Shown: positions 10,175 through 23,300 of the stretch, one piece after another
Layout of the letters: each line of letters begins with the position of its first letter
Position numbering within the stretch: the stretch's first letter is position 1
Source of the DNA: Colius striatus
Lineage: Eukaryota; Chordata; Aves; Coliiformes; Coliidae
NCBI RefSeq assembly: GCF_028858725.1
Contig: NC_084775.1
Coordinates: 15,273,597 to 15,337,596 of the forward strand
Direction of reading: 5' to 3'
Length of the DNA: 64,000 bases
Made by a program: the position numbers and the translations under genes
The notes under the pieces: generated by a model
Databases searched by the model: none
What the model saw: only the letters and a program-made list of their open reading frames with translations
What the model was told of the DNA's origin: nothing

Positions 10175-11329
10175 TCAACTTTCGCCCACCCAAAGCGTGT
10201 CCTTGGAGCCGCCCCCCGCCCGCCCCGCTGCCCGCGGCTCGCGCTCCCTGGAGTCCGCCACGGCCGCCACGTCCGCGTCGCTCGCCAGGTCCTCGCAGGA
10301 CAGGTTGAGGCAGCCCAGCTTGGCCAGGGAGTTGGAGCGTTTGAGCGGGGAGGACACGGTGAGGCCGGCCAGGCGCAGGCGCGTCTCGATCTCCTGCGTG
10401 CGCTGCTTCACCAGCCCCGGCTTGCCCCGCACGCTGTGGATGCTGTCGCTGCTGGAGCTGCGCGTCAGGTTGGAGCTGCGGGACGACGAGGGCGTGTAGC
10501 AGATGGTCTTCAGGAAGTCCTTGGTGAAGCTGCTGGTGTGCTCCGGCCGGCACGGGACGGGGGTGGAGGTTTTGTGGGCGACCCCCTCGGGCGCCCGTTT
10601 GGCGTCTGCCTGCGGGGCGCTGAGCGGCGCCGGCCCCAGCAGAGGCACCAGGCCGTGCTGGGACAGCAGCTCCTCGCTCTCCTCCGCGATGTCAGCGCCC
10701 ACCCTGCTCAGGGGGCTGTCTCTGAGCAGCGAGCAGGCGTCCGAGGGGAGGCTCTTCAGCCTCTCCAGCTCCTTGGTGTGCTTCCTGACCAAACCCGCCT
10801 TCTGCAGCTGGATGAGAGACTCCTGGTGCTGCATCAGGTAGCTGCTGGCGCTCGGCTTCTCCAAGTCCTTGCTGAACAACAAGTACTTCATGTCCTTGGT
10901 GGGTCTGGCGTCCCTCCTGCCCAGACACTCTTCCTTCACCACGTCAGCGTTAAGGAGGCTGCTGTGGCAGCGCGGCTCTCTCCGGGCCGGCGCGGCTCTG
11001 GGTGGGGTTCTCGGTGCGTCTTTTCCTTCCTCGGGGCCGCCGCGGTGCTGATCCAGAGCCCGGCACGTCTCGGCCTCCAGCGCCCCGGCTCGGGCGGCGT
11101 CCCCCAGCTGTGCCTTGGCGGGCAGGGGCTCGGCCAGGCCGGGGGGCAGCTGGGGCAGCAGGGCTGGCTGCGTGCACACGGTGGAGTTGTGCCGCGCGGC
11201 GCCGGCGTTGAGCTTCTCACACTGCTCCCCGAAGGAGTCGGGGGACAAGCCGGCCGAGGAGTACACGCAGTCAGCACAGGACTGGTATGAAGGCTTCACC
11301 TTACTGAGGATCCCAAAGACGGCGTCGTG
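10175..11329 (-). CDS. SSH1: SSH1 exon 15, last coding exon (residues 632-1015)
   Basis: Begins HDAVFGILSKVKPSYQSCAD after CCCGCAG. It contains SYLMQHQESLIQLQKAGLVR and the Ser-rich block SSNLTRSSSSDSIHSVRG. LKRSNSLAKL places a candidate 14-3-3 Ser at 965. The exon ends KDTLWVGES and TGA at 10177-10175. Confidence 0.95.
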   Translation of the reverse strand, partial: HDAVFGILSKVKPSYQSCADCVYSSAGLSPDSFGEQCEKLNAGAARHNSTVCTQPALLPQLPPGLAEPLPAKAQLGDAARAGALEAETCRALDQHRGGPEEGKDAPRTPPRAAPARREPRCHSSLLNADVVKEECLGRRDARPTKDMKYLLFSKDLEKPSASSYLMQHQESLIQLQKAGLVRKHTKELERLKSLPSDACSLLRDSPLSRVGADIAEESEELLSQHGLVPLLGPAPLSAPQADAKRAPEGVAHKTSTPVPCRPEHTSSFTKDFLKTICYTPSSSRSSNLTRSSSSDSIHSVRGKPGLVKQRTQEIETRLRLAGLTVSSPLKRSNSLAKLGCLNLSCEDLASDADVAAVADSREREPRAAGRAGGGSKDTLWVGES

Positions 11330-14300
11330 CTGCGGGAAAGAAAACAGGCAGAGATAAAGGTGCAGGGAAGGGGGGACGGCAGAGGCACAGAGCACGAGAC
11401 ACAGGGACAGGCAAAGGGCCTGGAAACGCAGCCTGAGGGCCTGGAAACGCAGCCCATTTCACTCCTCTGGAGGCCCTGCGGCAGGAGGAAAAGCCAGGCA
11501 CGTTGTCAGCAGACAGAACCTTCCACGGAAGGGTACCTACCGTTTCAAGCGATGGTCACGCAAGCAAAGTTGCCCAGAGCAGTTTACAGGGCACTCACGT
11601 GTGTGTGCTCTCTCTCTCTCTCTCTCTCTGCCATCTAAATCCATAGCTTGGGCAAGCAAAGCCACCTTCAGAAGCACTTCGGAAAGGAAGAAGCTCGTCA
11701 TGGAATGAAAGGCTTTATCCCAGTCAAATGAAACCGTGCTATGAAGATGAGGAGAGCAGTTTCACTGGCAGCAGTCAGCCATGCTAACCACCTACACTGC
11801 ACCTCCATACGCACCTCAAAATCCTCCGGGCAACTCCGCTTGCTGTTGTTGTTATTCAAGTTCTCCCTATTAAGCCTGCTCTCCTCCTTGTGCGTGGACA
11901 ACCGCCGCCTCCACTTCTCCACCGCATTCTCCTCCCTCACACCGTCCTCCCCGTGCTCCCCGGGGCCCAGCACCATCCTGCCCTTCCGGGGGCTCAACTC
12001 CACTTTCTTCTTCACCTCCTTCTCCCCGAAGCCGCCGAGCTGGGGGCCCTTGGCCGTGTCGGGCAGCCCCGCCGGCGCCTCCCGCTGCGGCTGGTCCCCG
12101 GGGAAGCAGCTCTCCCTGTCCCTGGGAAGCTTGTTCTCCAGCAGCGTGTCCGAGAGGCGCTGGAAGCAGTAGCTGAAGCCCGCGGGCAGCGCGGTGCCGG
12201 CGCGGTTGTCCAGGAACGGCGCCGGCGCCTCCAGCTCCGACAGCCGGTTCTCCAGGTCCATGTCCAAGCTCTCCAGGAGGAAGTCGCTCGAGCCCGTGTC
12301 TGTGCTCTGGGGCAGGTTGCTCTCTGCCTGCTGCTTCCACAGCTTGTTGTGGCGTTGCTTGCTGGGGGAAGGGACAGAGACACGAGTGACCAGAGCTGAA
12401 GGATGCTCAGCGCCGTGAGCGTCCCTCCCTCCCTCCCCACGACCTCTGGGCCCAGCCCTGTGCTCCTGCTTGGCCAGAACCATCTTTAGCATCAGCATTT
12501 TGTCCCTTTGCCCACTCCAGAGTCTCCCAGCAGGCTCACGGCTGTTCCCCAACGTCCATAAGAACAGCCCTCAGAGGAGTCCCACAGCACAGAGCGAAAC
12601 ACTGTGGACCAGCATCTCTGCACGTCTCATGGCACAGCTCTCGCTGACCCTGGGTGAAAAACCGTCCTTCTCTTCCCCCAGTAGAGCAGAGGCCAAGTGG
12701 AACACACAGAAACCTTCCTGAGATACTACGGCACTTGCAGTGGCAGAGGCTTGTGATTGGCATCATCACCCAGAACTGCCAACGATCTGCCTCCAACACT
12801 GCCCGGGCTCAGTTCTGCCTCATTAAGCAACAACAATGTGCTGGTTGCTGAGAAATACAAACACGCTTCCCAAAGGCAGAGGAAGCCTCACTGGATTCAA
12901 CCAGAGCAGGTCTCCCTCGAGACAGCTAATTTCCCTCAGGGAGGCCTGGCATAGGAAAGGTTTGGAACAACAGGACCAGCCCAGGCTTCTGCATCTGCCC
13001 TTCTGAGGAGAGCCCTTCAAACCACGGCACCACACACCCTGCAGCACCTCTGCCACGACACACACGGGGGATGCCGACAGAAAAACCTGAGCACAGCTCA
13101 CAGACTGTCAGAACCCCAAAATGATGGGGTGGGAAGGGCCCTGCAGAGCTGCTCCAGCCCCAGCCCCTGCTCCAGCAGCTTCCCCTGGCTCAGGGGGTAC
13201 AGGAACGTGTCCAGGTGGGGTTGGGAACCTCCTGAGCAGGAGCCTCCACACGCTCCCTGGGCAGCCTGGGCCAGGGCTCCCTCACCCCAGCACCAAAGGA
13301 CTTTCTCCCTGTGTTTAGGTGGAGCTTGTTGTGTTCCAGCTGATGCCCACCACTCCTTTTCCTTTCCTTTCCATCACAAACCTTGGCCCCATCCCCTTAA
13401 CACTCAGCCTGCAGGTACTTATGAGTGTTGAGGAGATGTCCCCTCACCCTCCAGGCTGAGCAGCCCCAGGTCCCGCAGCCTTCCCTTTGCAACCCCAGCG
13501 AGTGTCCTGGCGACACACCACGAGCTGCTGCCTGCAACCAGCCCCTTGTCTGCCCCGAGGCCCCTCTGTGCCCGTCCTGGGGCCTCACCTGGCATCCAAG
13601 ATGCCTTGGTACTCCAGCAGCTGCCTCATGAAGCCGGCGTTGGGCCGGGCGATGCTGCGCTTCTGCTTGACGTAGCCGTAGGCTTTCTCCAGGGACCAGC
13701 CGAACTCCTTCATGGCGTAGGCGATGACGGTGGAGGCCGAGCGGCTCACGCCCATCTTGCAGTGCACCAGGCACTTGGAGCGGTTCTTCCTGCACAAGGG
13801 ACACACGTCTCACCTCTCTGCTCATGCCACCTGCTGTTGCTGCTTTACACAGTGCAGGGACGGTGTTTTGTCCCCCCAGGACCACCCCGAGGCCACAGCT
13901 CAGTAGGTGAGAAAGGTTTTGGGGTGAGCTGTGAGGTGAGGCTCCCTCCAGAAACGCTGGCAGCTGGAGAAGGGCACGTCACTCATGTCACTGTCTCAGG
14001 GACCACCGTGTCAGCCTCCTCTATCCAGTAAGGAGTCCCAGGGCGAGAGGAAACGCTCTCAAGTTTCCCCAGGGGAGGCTGAGGCTGGGGCTGAGGCAGA
14101 ACTGTTTCCCTGAGAGGGGTGGCACCCCTGTGTCAGGCTGCCCAGGGAGCTGGGGCAGTGCCCAGCCCTGGAGGGATCCCAAAGCCATGGAGCTGAGGTG
14201 CTGAGGGCCAGGGCTCAGTGCTGGGCTGGGCAGGGTGAGGGAAGGTCAATGGTTGGCCTCCAGGACCTTCAAAAGCTTTTCCAACCCAAATGATTCCACA

Positions 14301-17300
14301 AAGCCTCCTGCCTGCCCAGGTCTTTGGACACAGGAGTGAGCAGGAACAACCTGGGGGTAAAAGGCCAGGGGAGTCTGACGGGCTCTGTCACCATCTCTCA
14401 TCTGCAGAGACAGTTGGGGCTGGTCCAACACACAGACGTGTTGGAGCACTGCCAGAACTCCTCGAGCAGAGGAAATGTCCTCATTTCCCTCTGGAAGCAA
14501 AACAAAACACTACTACAAAATATCACAGGCTAGGAACAGGTTAATGCCAGCACAGGAAAAGCCAAGGCCTGGGCAAGTGCCAGGGACACACAGAAGCTAC
14601 TGGTGCAGCAGGAATGCAGAAGCCCAGGGGGTGAGGGGCCGTGGGGGGCCCAGCCCCGTGCTGGGTGACACCCCCAGGACAGTGTGTCAGAGCTCTCGTG
14701 CCATCAGGGCTCTGAGCACACCTACTTGGCCTTGTTGATGAAGTGATAGGCCTCGTTCCAGTGGGCCAGGAGGTCCGTGGTCTCCTCGTCGTACACGCGG
14801 ATGTTGTGATACGCAAACAGGCCGGGGAAGAAGTTATCGATCTCCCTCGTGACGTTGAGGATGTAGTCAATGCTGTGGAGACAGGGAGGGAAACCAGGCT
14901 TGGCACTGCCACAGTCATCACAGAGGAACTGATGCACACTGGGCAGCCTGTGAAACCTGACACACCACGAGCTGTCAGGTTGTATCTGCAGCCCTAATCC
15001 CGACCCCCTGGGACACCTGGTGACAGGTCACACACGTGGCACTCGGGGTCTGTCTGTCCTCCCAGCTCTCACCACCAGCATATCCCCTTCCAAGCATCAA
15101 CAGACCTCAGAGAAGCTGATTTTAGCCTGTCTGCAGAGGCTTTGTAAGCTGACCACAGCCCCCTCCCTGTGTGCCACACACGGCTCCTGGGACGTCAGCA
15201 GAGGGAAAGCACTTTGGCTGCACACCATTCCTTTGGGCCAGAGCTGGGAGCAGACCCCAGGAATCCCAATTTCCAGCTGCAGCCTTTAGCTGCAAAACCA
15301 GCTTTTTCTCTTCCTTCTGACCAAAAGTATGAAATGAGAGTCATGAGGTATCTCCTGATTCCTGCCAAACACTACAGCAGGATCAGGGGAGAAGGGCTGT
15401 CCCCATCGATCTACCACCTCCTATCAGGCAGATACAGCACAGGCAGGGGAGATCTGCTTCAGCATTTGTCCAGCTCTGACTTTCAGACCCTGCATGTCAA
15501 GATGCCTTCCCTGTAGATCACAAATCTGCTTCCTTTACTCGTTCAGAGGTGTCCAGACATCTGTTCCCCAGGACTCCAAAGGAGGCGTTTTCAAGCCATG
15601 CTGTTGAGCAACACTTTTCAGTGTCTCACACCGAGGTTGTTTTATGCCTTGGGCAAGCAGCAAATATTTATATGCAAAGTTCTCACTTGTCCAAAAAAAG
15701 CCTGAGAGTCAATGAAGCCAAGAAGCAGTGTGGTGATGAGAGTGTGGTGAAAGACAGCCCTGCAGCTGCCTGTCGGGGCAGGTGAGACAGGGGCTGCTCA
15801 GCCACAGGAAGCTCTGCTCCATTTAGAGGGTTTGTTCCCCTAAGCTCAAGTGCTGTAACATTTGCTCTTCTGCAGCCTGCAGGAATCCACACCCCACATA
15901 ACAACACCTATGGCCATTTCAGGCTCAGGTGCTACACACTGGAGGGGTTTTGGAGATGTTGGTTACTTCACCAAGGAGAGGTTTTGTTGTTTCCATTCTA
16001 CACGTTACTGCCAGGAATGAGGCAGGAAAGGTTTCCTGACTGAGATCCTGATGGTAAGTCACTCACACTGCTGGGAACGGGCCCAAACTCATCCCTGCAG
16101 TCTACAAACATCACATGTCATCTCAAGAGACCTGAATGTAAGTTAAAGACAAACAAGGGGAGGTTTCAGAGTGTAAGGCTGGTGCTTGGAAGGTGCAGTA
16201 CTCACCCTGAGCCCTGCAGCTCCTCGAGGTTGGAGGCATTCCACTCGGACCCCTGCAACAGCCACAAACCACGTGTCACAGCAGCTGAGAGTCTCCCTTT
16301 TTCCTGAGGTTCTGCCACCCCCCCGTCCTCAGCAACCATCCTTAGCTGCTGACTGAAAGCACAGAGATGTCCTGCCCTCAGCAGGCAGGGACTTCCTGAA
16401 GGAGGGGACAAGGGCACTGCATCCTCACCAAAGGAGTTTGTTCTAGGTCAGCGTGCAACAGAGCACATCCCACTCCACTGCCCATGGCCACTCTGGCTTT
16501 ATGAACACAGACATAAACAGTGCAGGGAAAGAAAAGAACTGTGTGTGGCATGTCTGGGATCACAGGTATATAAGCAGTGAGGCAAATCCTGACAGTTGTG
16601 GAGGTGGTTACATCTTGGATTCCCCCCATAGCTGCAAACCAGAAAGCTGAGAAGGGTTTCAAAAGCAGGTTTTGGCCTCAGCCACCAGCACTTCCTCTGA
16701 CTCTCCAGAACAATAAACCCACCCGAGCACAAGTGTTCATCTCCAGCAAGTCTTTGTTCCACATGGCAGTGCCTGGTTTTGCCTGGAGTACCATCTAGTG
16801 GCAACAAACCAGAGGAAGCACAAACGGTGCCTGGCTTCTGTGGAGCTGCACATCACCTCAGCCTCAGTCCTTACGTAGCTCTGGCCATGCCCACAGAGCT
16901 TCACGGGCCCCATGGAGAAAAAGGGCACGGGGATGCTAATCAGAGCCAGAGTAAAGGGTTGTCACACCAGGGCAGCACCCCCAGCTGCATCCCTTGCCTT
17001 GGAAGAAAATCTCCACAGCTAGAAACAGAAAATGAGCATGCAGAGAACTCCAGCTCTGCCATGGACTGTCCTGAAACAGCATCAGCCTCCCAGGAAAGAA
17101 TCCTTACAGCAAGTCCCAGAAATGACAACACAGAGAGAGAAAGGAGCTTCTCCACGAGCAATATGGATGCTGGAGTGGAGCCTGCACAAGGGGTGGGACA
17201 GAGGGCTGTACCTCCTGCTGGTGCTGCACAAGTCAGCCCTCACCCCAAATCCAGCTTCCTCCAAAGCCCAGTGACTCGCCAGATCACTCCCACCACAGCA

Positions 17301-20300
17301 CCCACTGCTCCAGAGCTCCTGCCCCAGCAGCTTACCAGGTACAAGTGATCAAAGATCAGAGAGGGTTTGTCCATCTGGCCCAGGATCAGCAGCATCTCGT
17401 TGTCTATAAATTCCTTGAATTCCTTCAAGTTGCAATTCATGTGTTTCTCCAGCTCATTTCGTATCTGCAGGGCAGAAAACAAAGGAAGCCATGAGCAGGT
17501 GAACACCAGGACACTCATTTAACACAGCCACGAGGCCTCAGGCCACCAGCTGCATCTTCTGAGGTGCCACCTGCACAACCACAGGGATGCACCGAGGAGG
17601 AAGTGTCTGCAAACCCAGTGCTTGGACACGCCAACATGTGCTACAACCAACGGTAACATCGCCTCTGATGGCACCTGGTTGCCAAAGGACCAGGCAGTAC
17701 ACACTAGAAAGGCACATCCTTGCTACTAAGAACCACACTCTGGTGCTGGTGTTGCCCCAAGGGATGGCAAAGCCACAGAGCAGAGCCTTTGTGGGATGGC
17801 TGGAAGCACACGACCAAGAGCCAGTGACACTGTGTTATAGGATGTCTCTTCATCAGTGCAGCACTCTCTGGATAAAGGAGCCTAGCAGGGAGAACAAGAC
17901 AGCAGGAGTTTCCCCCTTTACCTCCTTAGAAGTCACGTTTTCCAGGTCTTTGCTCATCATGATGCTCCGGAGTTGGGCTTTGATGAGCCGTTCTGTTCGT
18001 TCTCTTTCAGTTGGCCTGGAAAGGAGAGGCACAGGCTGTCCCCAGAGCTGGCACCACACACACAGTGCCACTCGTACCCTACAGGGGACTGGTGTTAGAA
18101 GCCATTCTAGTGACAGTCATGGCAGAAGAACATGAAGACACTGATGAGAGGAGAGTAAATGAAGCACCAGAGAAAGCAGAGGGAGAAAGGGGGATTTTCC
18201 CCATGAGCCAAGTCAACTTTTGGTAAGGAAACTGAGAACTGACTTGTCAACAAACAAGGCTGGAGAGTCGGGGCGGGTGGACTCCAGGTCCTGCATTGCA
18301 TTCCACTCATTGATGCAGCTCTGGTCAGAGCTGATGCAGCTTTCGTAGTAGGTGGCCCAGACCAAGGCCATCCCACCTGGGAAGTAGTTGTACCTTCTTG
18401 CAACTTCACAGGCTTTGTGGAGGATCTGTAAAGCAGACCTGCAAGACGGGGGGAGAACAGATGTGAGCAGCAGGAACAGACAGGGCAGCATCTGAGAGAC
18501 TTTCCCAGAGAAAAAGAAAAGCTTTTGAGCACTGAGTTGGATGCAGTTTGCTTTTTGGGAGCAGCAGAGTTATTGTATCAGAGTTCAAAGAAGGCACAAA
18601 CTTGGAGGCCTTCTCAAGAGCTGGGCCAAGGCAGAGGCTGCAATCTTCTCCTGATTAACAGGCAAGCACAAGGCACGAGTTGCTCTGGGATCTAATCATT
18701 AGCTAACTTGAAAAGCCAGACCAAAGGAAAACAAAGAACATGGACAATTTTCAAGCCACCTTCAGCAAGGAGTCAAATGCATATTTAGCAGCATTCTTGG
18801 CCTCTGACACGCTCCAGGGACAAGGCCCAGATTGGGTCATTTGTTTTTGCAGATCCCAGCATTACTTTTTCCTTCCTCCCCTCCTCCTTTTCACTTTTTT
18901 CTTTTCCTTTCCTCTTTTGGAGGCTCTGCTGTGAAGATGTCACTGCACTCGATGCAATAGCCACATCCCAGGCTGCCAGCAGGAGGGGCCAGGTTCAAAA
19001 ACGACAGGAACAAGAGTTTCCTTTGTTTCTGCACCCAATCACCCCTCACACGACATCCTTCTCCACAGCTGCATCTCTTCCCTACCAGATGCCACAAGGA
19101 CAGGGATGTCTCGAGGCTCCAACGAGAGCCAGCAAATTGCCCAGGCCAAGAGAGATGCATTTGGTTTGTGCAGGGCTGGGGAGCAGCCTCTTCAAGAAGG
19201 AATTTGCTGGCATGGCTGCTGCTGATTCAGCCACCTCTGCTTCAGTGTGTTGGAATCCCTGCACATGGGAGGGGTGTCAGGAGCTGAGAGGTGAACAGGC
19301 ACCCGGGGCAGGATGGCTGCAGGAACCCCAGCACAACACAGGGAATGCCACAGGGTGCTTCAGCCAGCTAGAAAAATACACAGAGGGAGGAAAGACTGAG
19401 CTTGTAGCCTGCTGAATTCAACCTGGTCTTCCATATATATTCACCTCACTAGTGCCACATCCACAGCCGCTCTGAACGGAGGCAGGAGACCTGTTTGGGG
19501 TCAGTATTCTCACAGTCCCTTTCACAGCACTGCTACCTGCTGAGGCAGGGAAGCAGCATCTCTGCTGCAGCTCCCTAAGTACCAACTCTGGAGAATGCTG
19601 AAATGCTGTTTACTTGGTTTTAGTTTCTTCCCAGAAACAACAGCCTCCTTGTCAATGAGGCTCATGGACACACACACCACATGGGCCATGGACACACACA
19701 CACCACATGGGCCATGGACACACACACACCCCACATGGCTCAGGGACACACACACCCCACATGGCTCAGGGACACACACACACACCACATGGGCCATGGA
19801 CAGACACACACCACATGGCTCAGGGACACACACACCACATGGCTCAGGGACACACGTACCACATGGCCTGCACCGACACTGGCTTGAAGATGTGCATCCT
19901 CCCCGCTGTGCTCACGCTGAAGCCACTAAGACAGAAGGGAGCAAAAGCAAACCAGTCAGAAATTGCTCTCTGCATGACAAGCTGCACTCTACAAAGAGCC
20001 ACTGCAAAGGTAGTGACAGGGGCACTCACAGGCAAAAAGAATCAGGGGTGAGAATTTGCACTGACAGTTTCCCACCGTCCTCCCAGCTAAGAACAGCCCG
20101 GTGCTGGCTGCCAGGGGTGGGACTGGGCTTTCACACAGCACCCCCTGGGCAGCACAGCTTCCACCCAGCAGCTGGAGGGCAGCAAGGTAAAACCTCGTTG
20201 TCTGAATAAGAGGATTGCAGCCATGGATCCAAAATTGGAGCTTCATTTGCAAGCTGACAGAGAATCTCTCCTAGAGCAGCCCCCAGGTAGGGAAAGACAT

Positions 20301-23300
20301 TCACATTTATCCTTTTAATGTGGTTTCTTACCCATCACCATCGAGATGGATTTTAGTGTCACTCCACAGACGAAGAACCATCCCTATAGTGCAGCTTTTG
20401 CTGGAAGAGATTGGGACACGGTGTTAAACAGAGGCCACAGTGTGGGCACGTCAAGATCCTCAATTAGTAACACTCTTGAACGTTTAAAGCCCTCCAGTCC
20501 TGCTCTGGCAATTCCCAGGAATATCTTAGCCCATCAAATGCATAAGACACAAGGAGTCTGGCAGCTGAAGGGCTGCTCTGGTATTAGCAAGCTGATTGCC
20601 CCACAGGGCTGGAGAGACACAACACAGAAGCAAGAGTTAAAATGACCAGCTCTCCTCTCCTCTTCCAGAGGCCACCAGGAAGCACTGCAGGACTCACCCC
20701 ACCACCTTTCCTGCTCTCTCACCCTCACAAGCTCAGTGCAAGGCAGTTTCCTAAAAGCAGCTCCCAGGGCTGTGGCTGCAGAGACTCAGCTCCCCAATGT
20801 GGGGCAGGATGAGCCTCAGTGAGTGGCACAGCAGCCACCTCCCCCTTCCACAGGGGACCCCAGGAGCTTGTCAAAGGACTGCGGGGTACATTTTGGCTTC
20901 ATCACTCTGTCTGGTGGAAGGGACAAAAAGGGGTTTTATGAGTTTACCCAACCCAAAACAACATTTCACTGCAGAGAGAAAATCTGGCAAGAAACCCACA
21001 CTAAATGGGGGCCAGTAACTTCCAACTAGTAAATAATTAAGCTACTGAGATAGGAAAGTCTTAAAGGAAATTGGGATGCACACAGGAATGGCCAAAGAGC
21101 TCAGGCTTGGTTTTGTTCTGTTTCTTTTTCTTTCAAGCTTTCAGCTGCTTTCTACAGTGGATCAAAAGGTGTGACAGACCCCTCGGGACACACGTGTGGA
21201 CAACGTGCTCTCTAGAGCTTTGTGAGGAAAAATGGTCTTTATTAAACACATCTAAAAGGAAGAAACCCCACAAAAGTGCCTGAGTAGAACTGTCACAGCT
21301 CAGCAGGGACGATGCAGCCCCAGCACAGAGCCCTGGAGTCACTCGCTGAAGTCACCAGCTGACTTCCACATGCACGGGACTTGCCCCCAGCTAACCCAGC
21401 TCTGGCCTCTGGGGCAGGCAGCAACTCAAGTGGCAGCTTCCATCACAGTTAGGATGGATTTGTCAGAACTTTTCCATCTTTCCTGTTGCCTCACATCAAT
21501 AATCACCAGGAGCAAACTACTGCATGTCTCTTTCAGATGTGAAGATGACCCAGCACACATTCCCTGCTGCTGCACCCCAGTGTGCCAGAAGGAAATGCTG
21601 CCCTACAACACCCTCCATAGCAGTAAGGGCAGTGAGTTGACAGCAGATACAAGAGGCAGCACCAAAGCCAACAGCAATGTTATCAGGAAAGCGTGGCCAG
21701 GAGTTTCCCTACAGGTCTCACTGCAGTGCAGCTCCCCACTGCCACTCACAGCAATGGAAACAGCCACCAACAGCAAACAGAAGTCACAGCACTGCACCAG
21801 CACGACATGGCAGCCTCTTAAACCATCAGAGGACAGAAACAACAGTCTGGGAGCTCTAACTTCTAACTCCAGCTCTGCCAAACCAGCCCTGTCTCTCCGA
21901 GCCAAGAGCTGTTCTGCCTTGGTTTTCTCACCTAGAGCTGGAACAACGTGAGAGGCTCTGTGATAACTAAAGATCTCATTGGCCTTTCAAAATGTTCTGT
22001 GCTCTTATCAGTTAGACAAAAGAAACAGCCCATAACAGACATTTGTTTGTTGGTTTTGGAGGCACTTTTGCAGTACTTTTTTGGATGTTATTTGGCAACG
22101 AAGCCACCCTCCCCCTAAAGCAGCTTCATTGCATCACACCATCAACAGACTTGCAGTCGGGTGGATAGAATCAGTTCCAGTTTTACTAATGTGTCTGCAA
22201 GAGCATTTGCAGTGAGCAGGCAGCAAACCACAGAATCCCAGCATGGTGGGGGTGGGCAGGGCCCTGCAGAGCTGCCCCAGTCCCTGCTCCAGCAGCTTCC
22301 CCTGGCTCAGGGGGCACAGGAACGTGTCCAGGTGGGGTTGGGAACCTCCTGAGCAGGAGCCTCCACACCCTCCCTGTGCAGCCTGGGCCAGGGCTCCCTC
22401 ACTGAGGTAGATGCCACAGCCCTACAGCTGGATTACACATGAAGGCTTTGCCCACAACCACCCAGAGATTCCAAGGAGACTGGAAGCTTTCTGGAGCACA
22501 GACCAGCCCCTCGCCCTCCTCACTGCTCAGGAAACTCAACACACGTCCATTCCCTCGCTAGAATTTGCAGATACACATCAACCAGCTGCTTGGGGACACT
22601 CTGGTGTTGACAGGCTTTGCTGAGAAGCCAAGCCTGCCTGATTGCCAAGCCTCAGCTTCCACATACCTCTCCTTGCTGGAGAAATCCACCCCCAGCAGAA
22701 TGTTCTCCTCGGTGTCCTGCCGCCCGCTGCTGTACACAACCACCATGTAGCGGACGCGGTCTGTCCACACGCTCTCCAGACGCACAGCCTGCAAAGGTCA
22801 GCGAGCTCTGCACACCACCTGCTGGGTCATCACTTCCAGTGATGCCTAGTGGGGTTTTTGTCCCTTTCTTTAAGGTGTGATTGTACCCAAAAGCTTTATT
22901 TAGCTGCAGCAGGGACGGCAGAGGGAGAGGCAGCCCATCTCCCTGCCAGGCCAGTTGCCAGTTTGACTTGGCAGCAGGTGAGGGAGGATTAGCCCAGATT
23001 TGCTGCCCCACTTGGGGGAAGTACTACCAAATGTGACCTGAAGATTTATTCTGAAGGGGTTTAACTAGAAAGCTGCTACAACATTGGTCATGCAGTGAAC
23101 TGAAAACAGAGGAAGGCTCAGAGGATTCTCCCAAGCCTTCCCTGAAGTGTGCTGGCCGTGCTGCAGGGGATAACTGACACAGACTTTTCAGCTGTGACTT
23201 TTAGGGCCTCTGCAGATTTCTTTATAAGAAAGCCCAGCTCCATTTGGATGCTATTTCAAGGCCGAATCAAGAGTGCCCACTAGCATCAACAAGCTCCTGT

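Noticed and set aside
10436-11290. 284-codon plus-strand frame
   Set aside because: Antisense shadow of SSH1 exon 15.
11890-12399. 169-codon plus-strand frame
   Set aside because: Antisense shadow of SSH1 exon 14.
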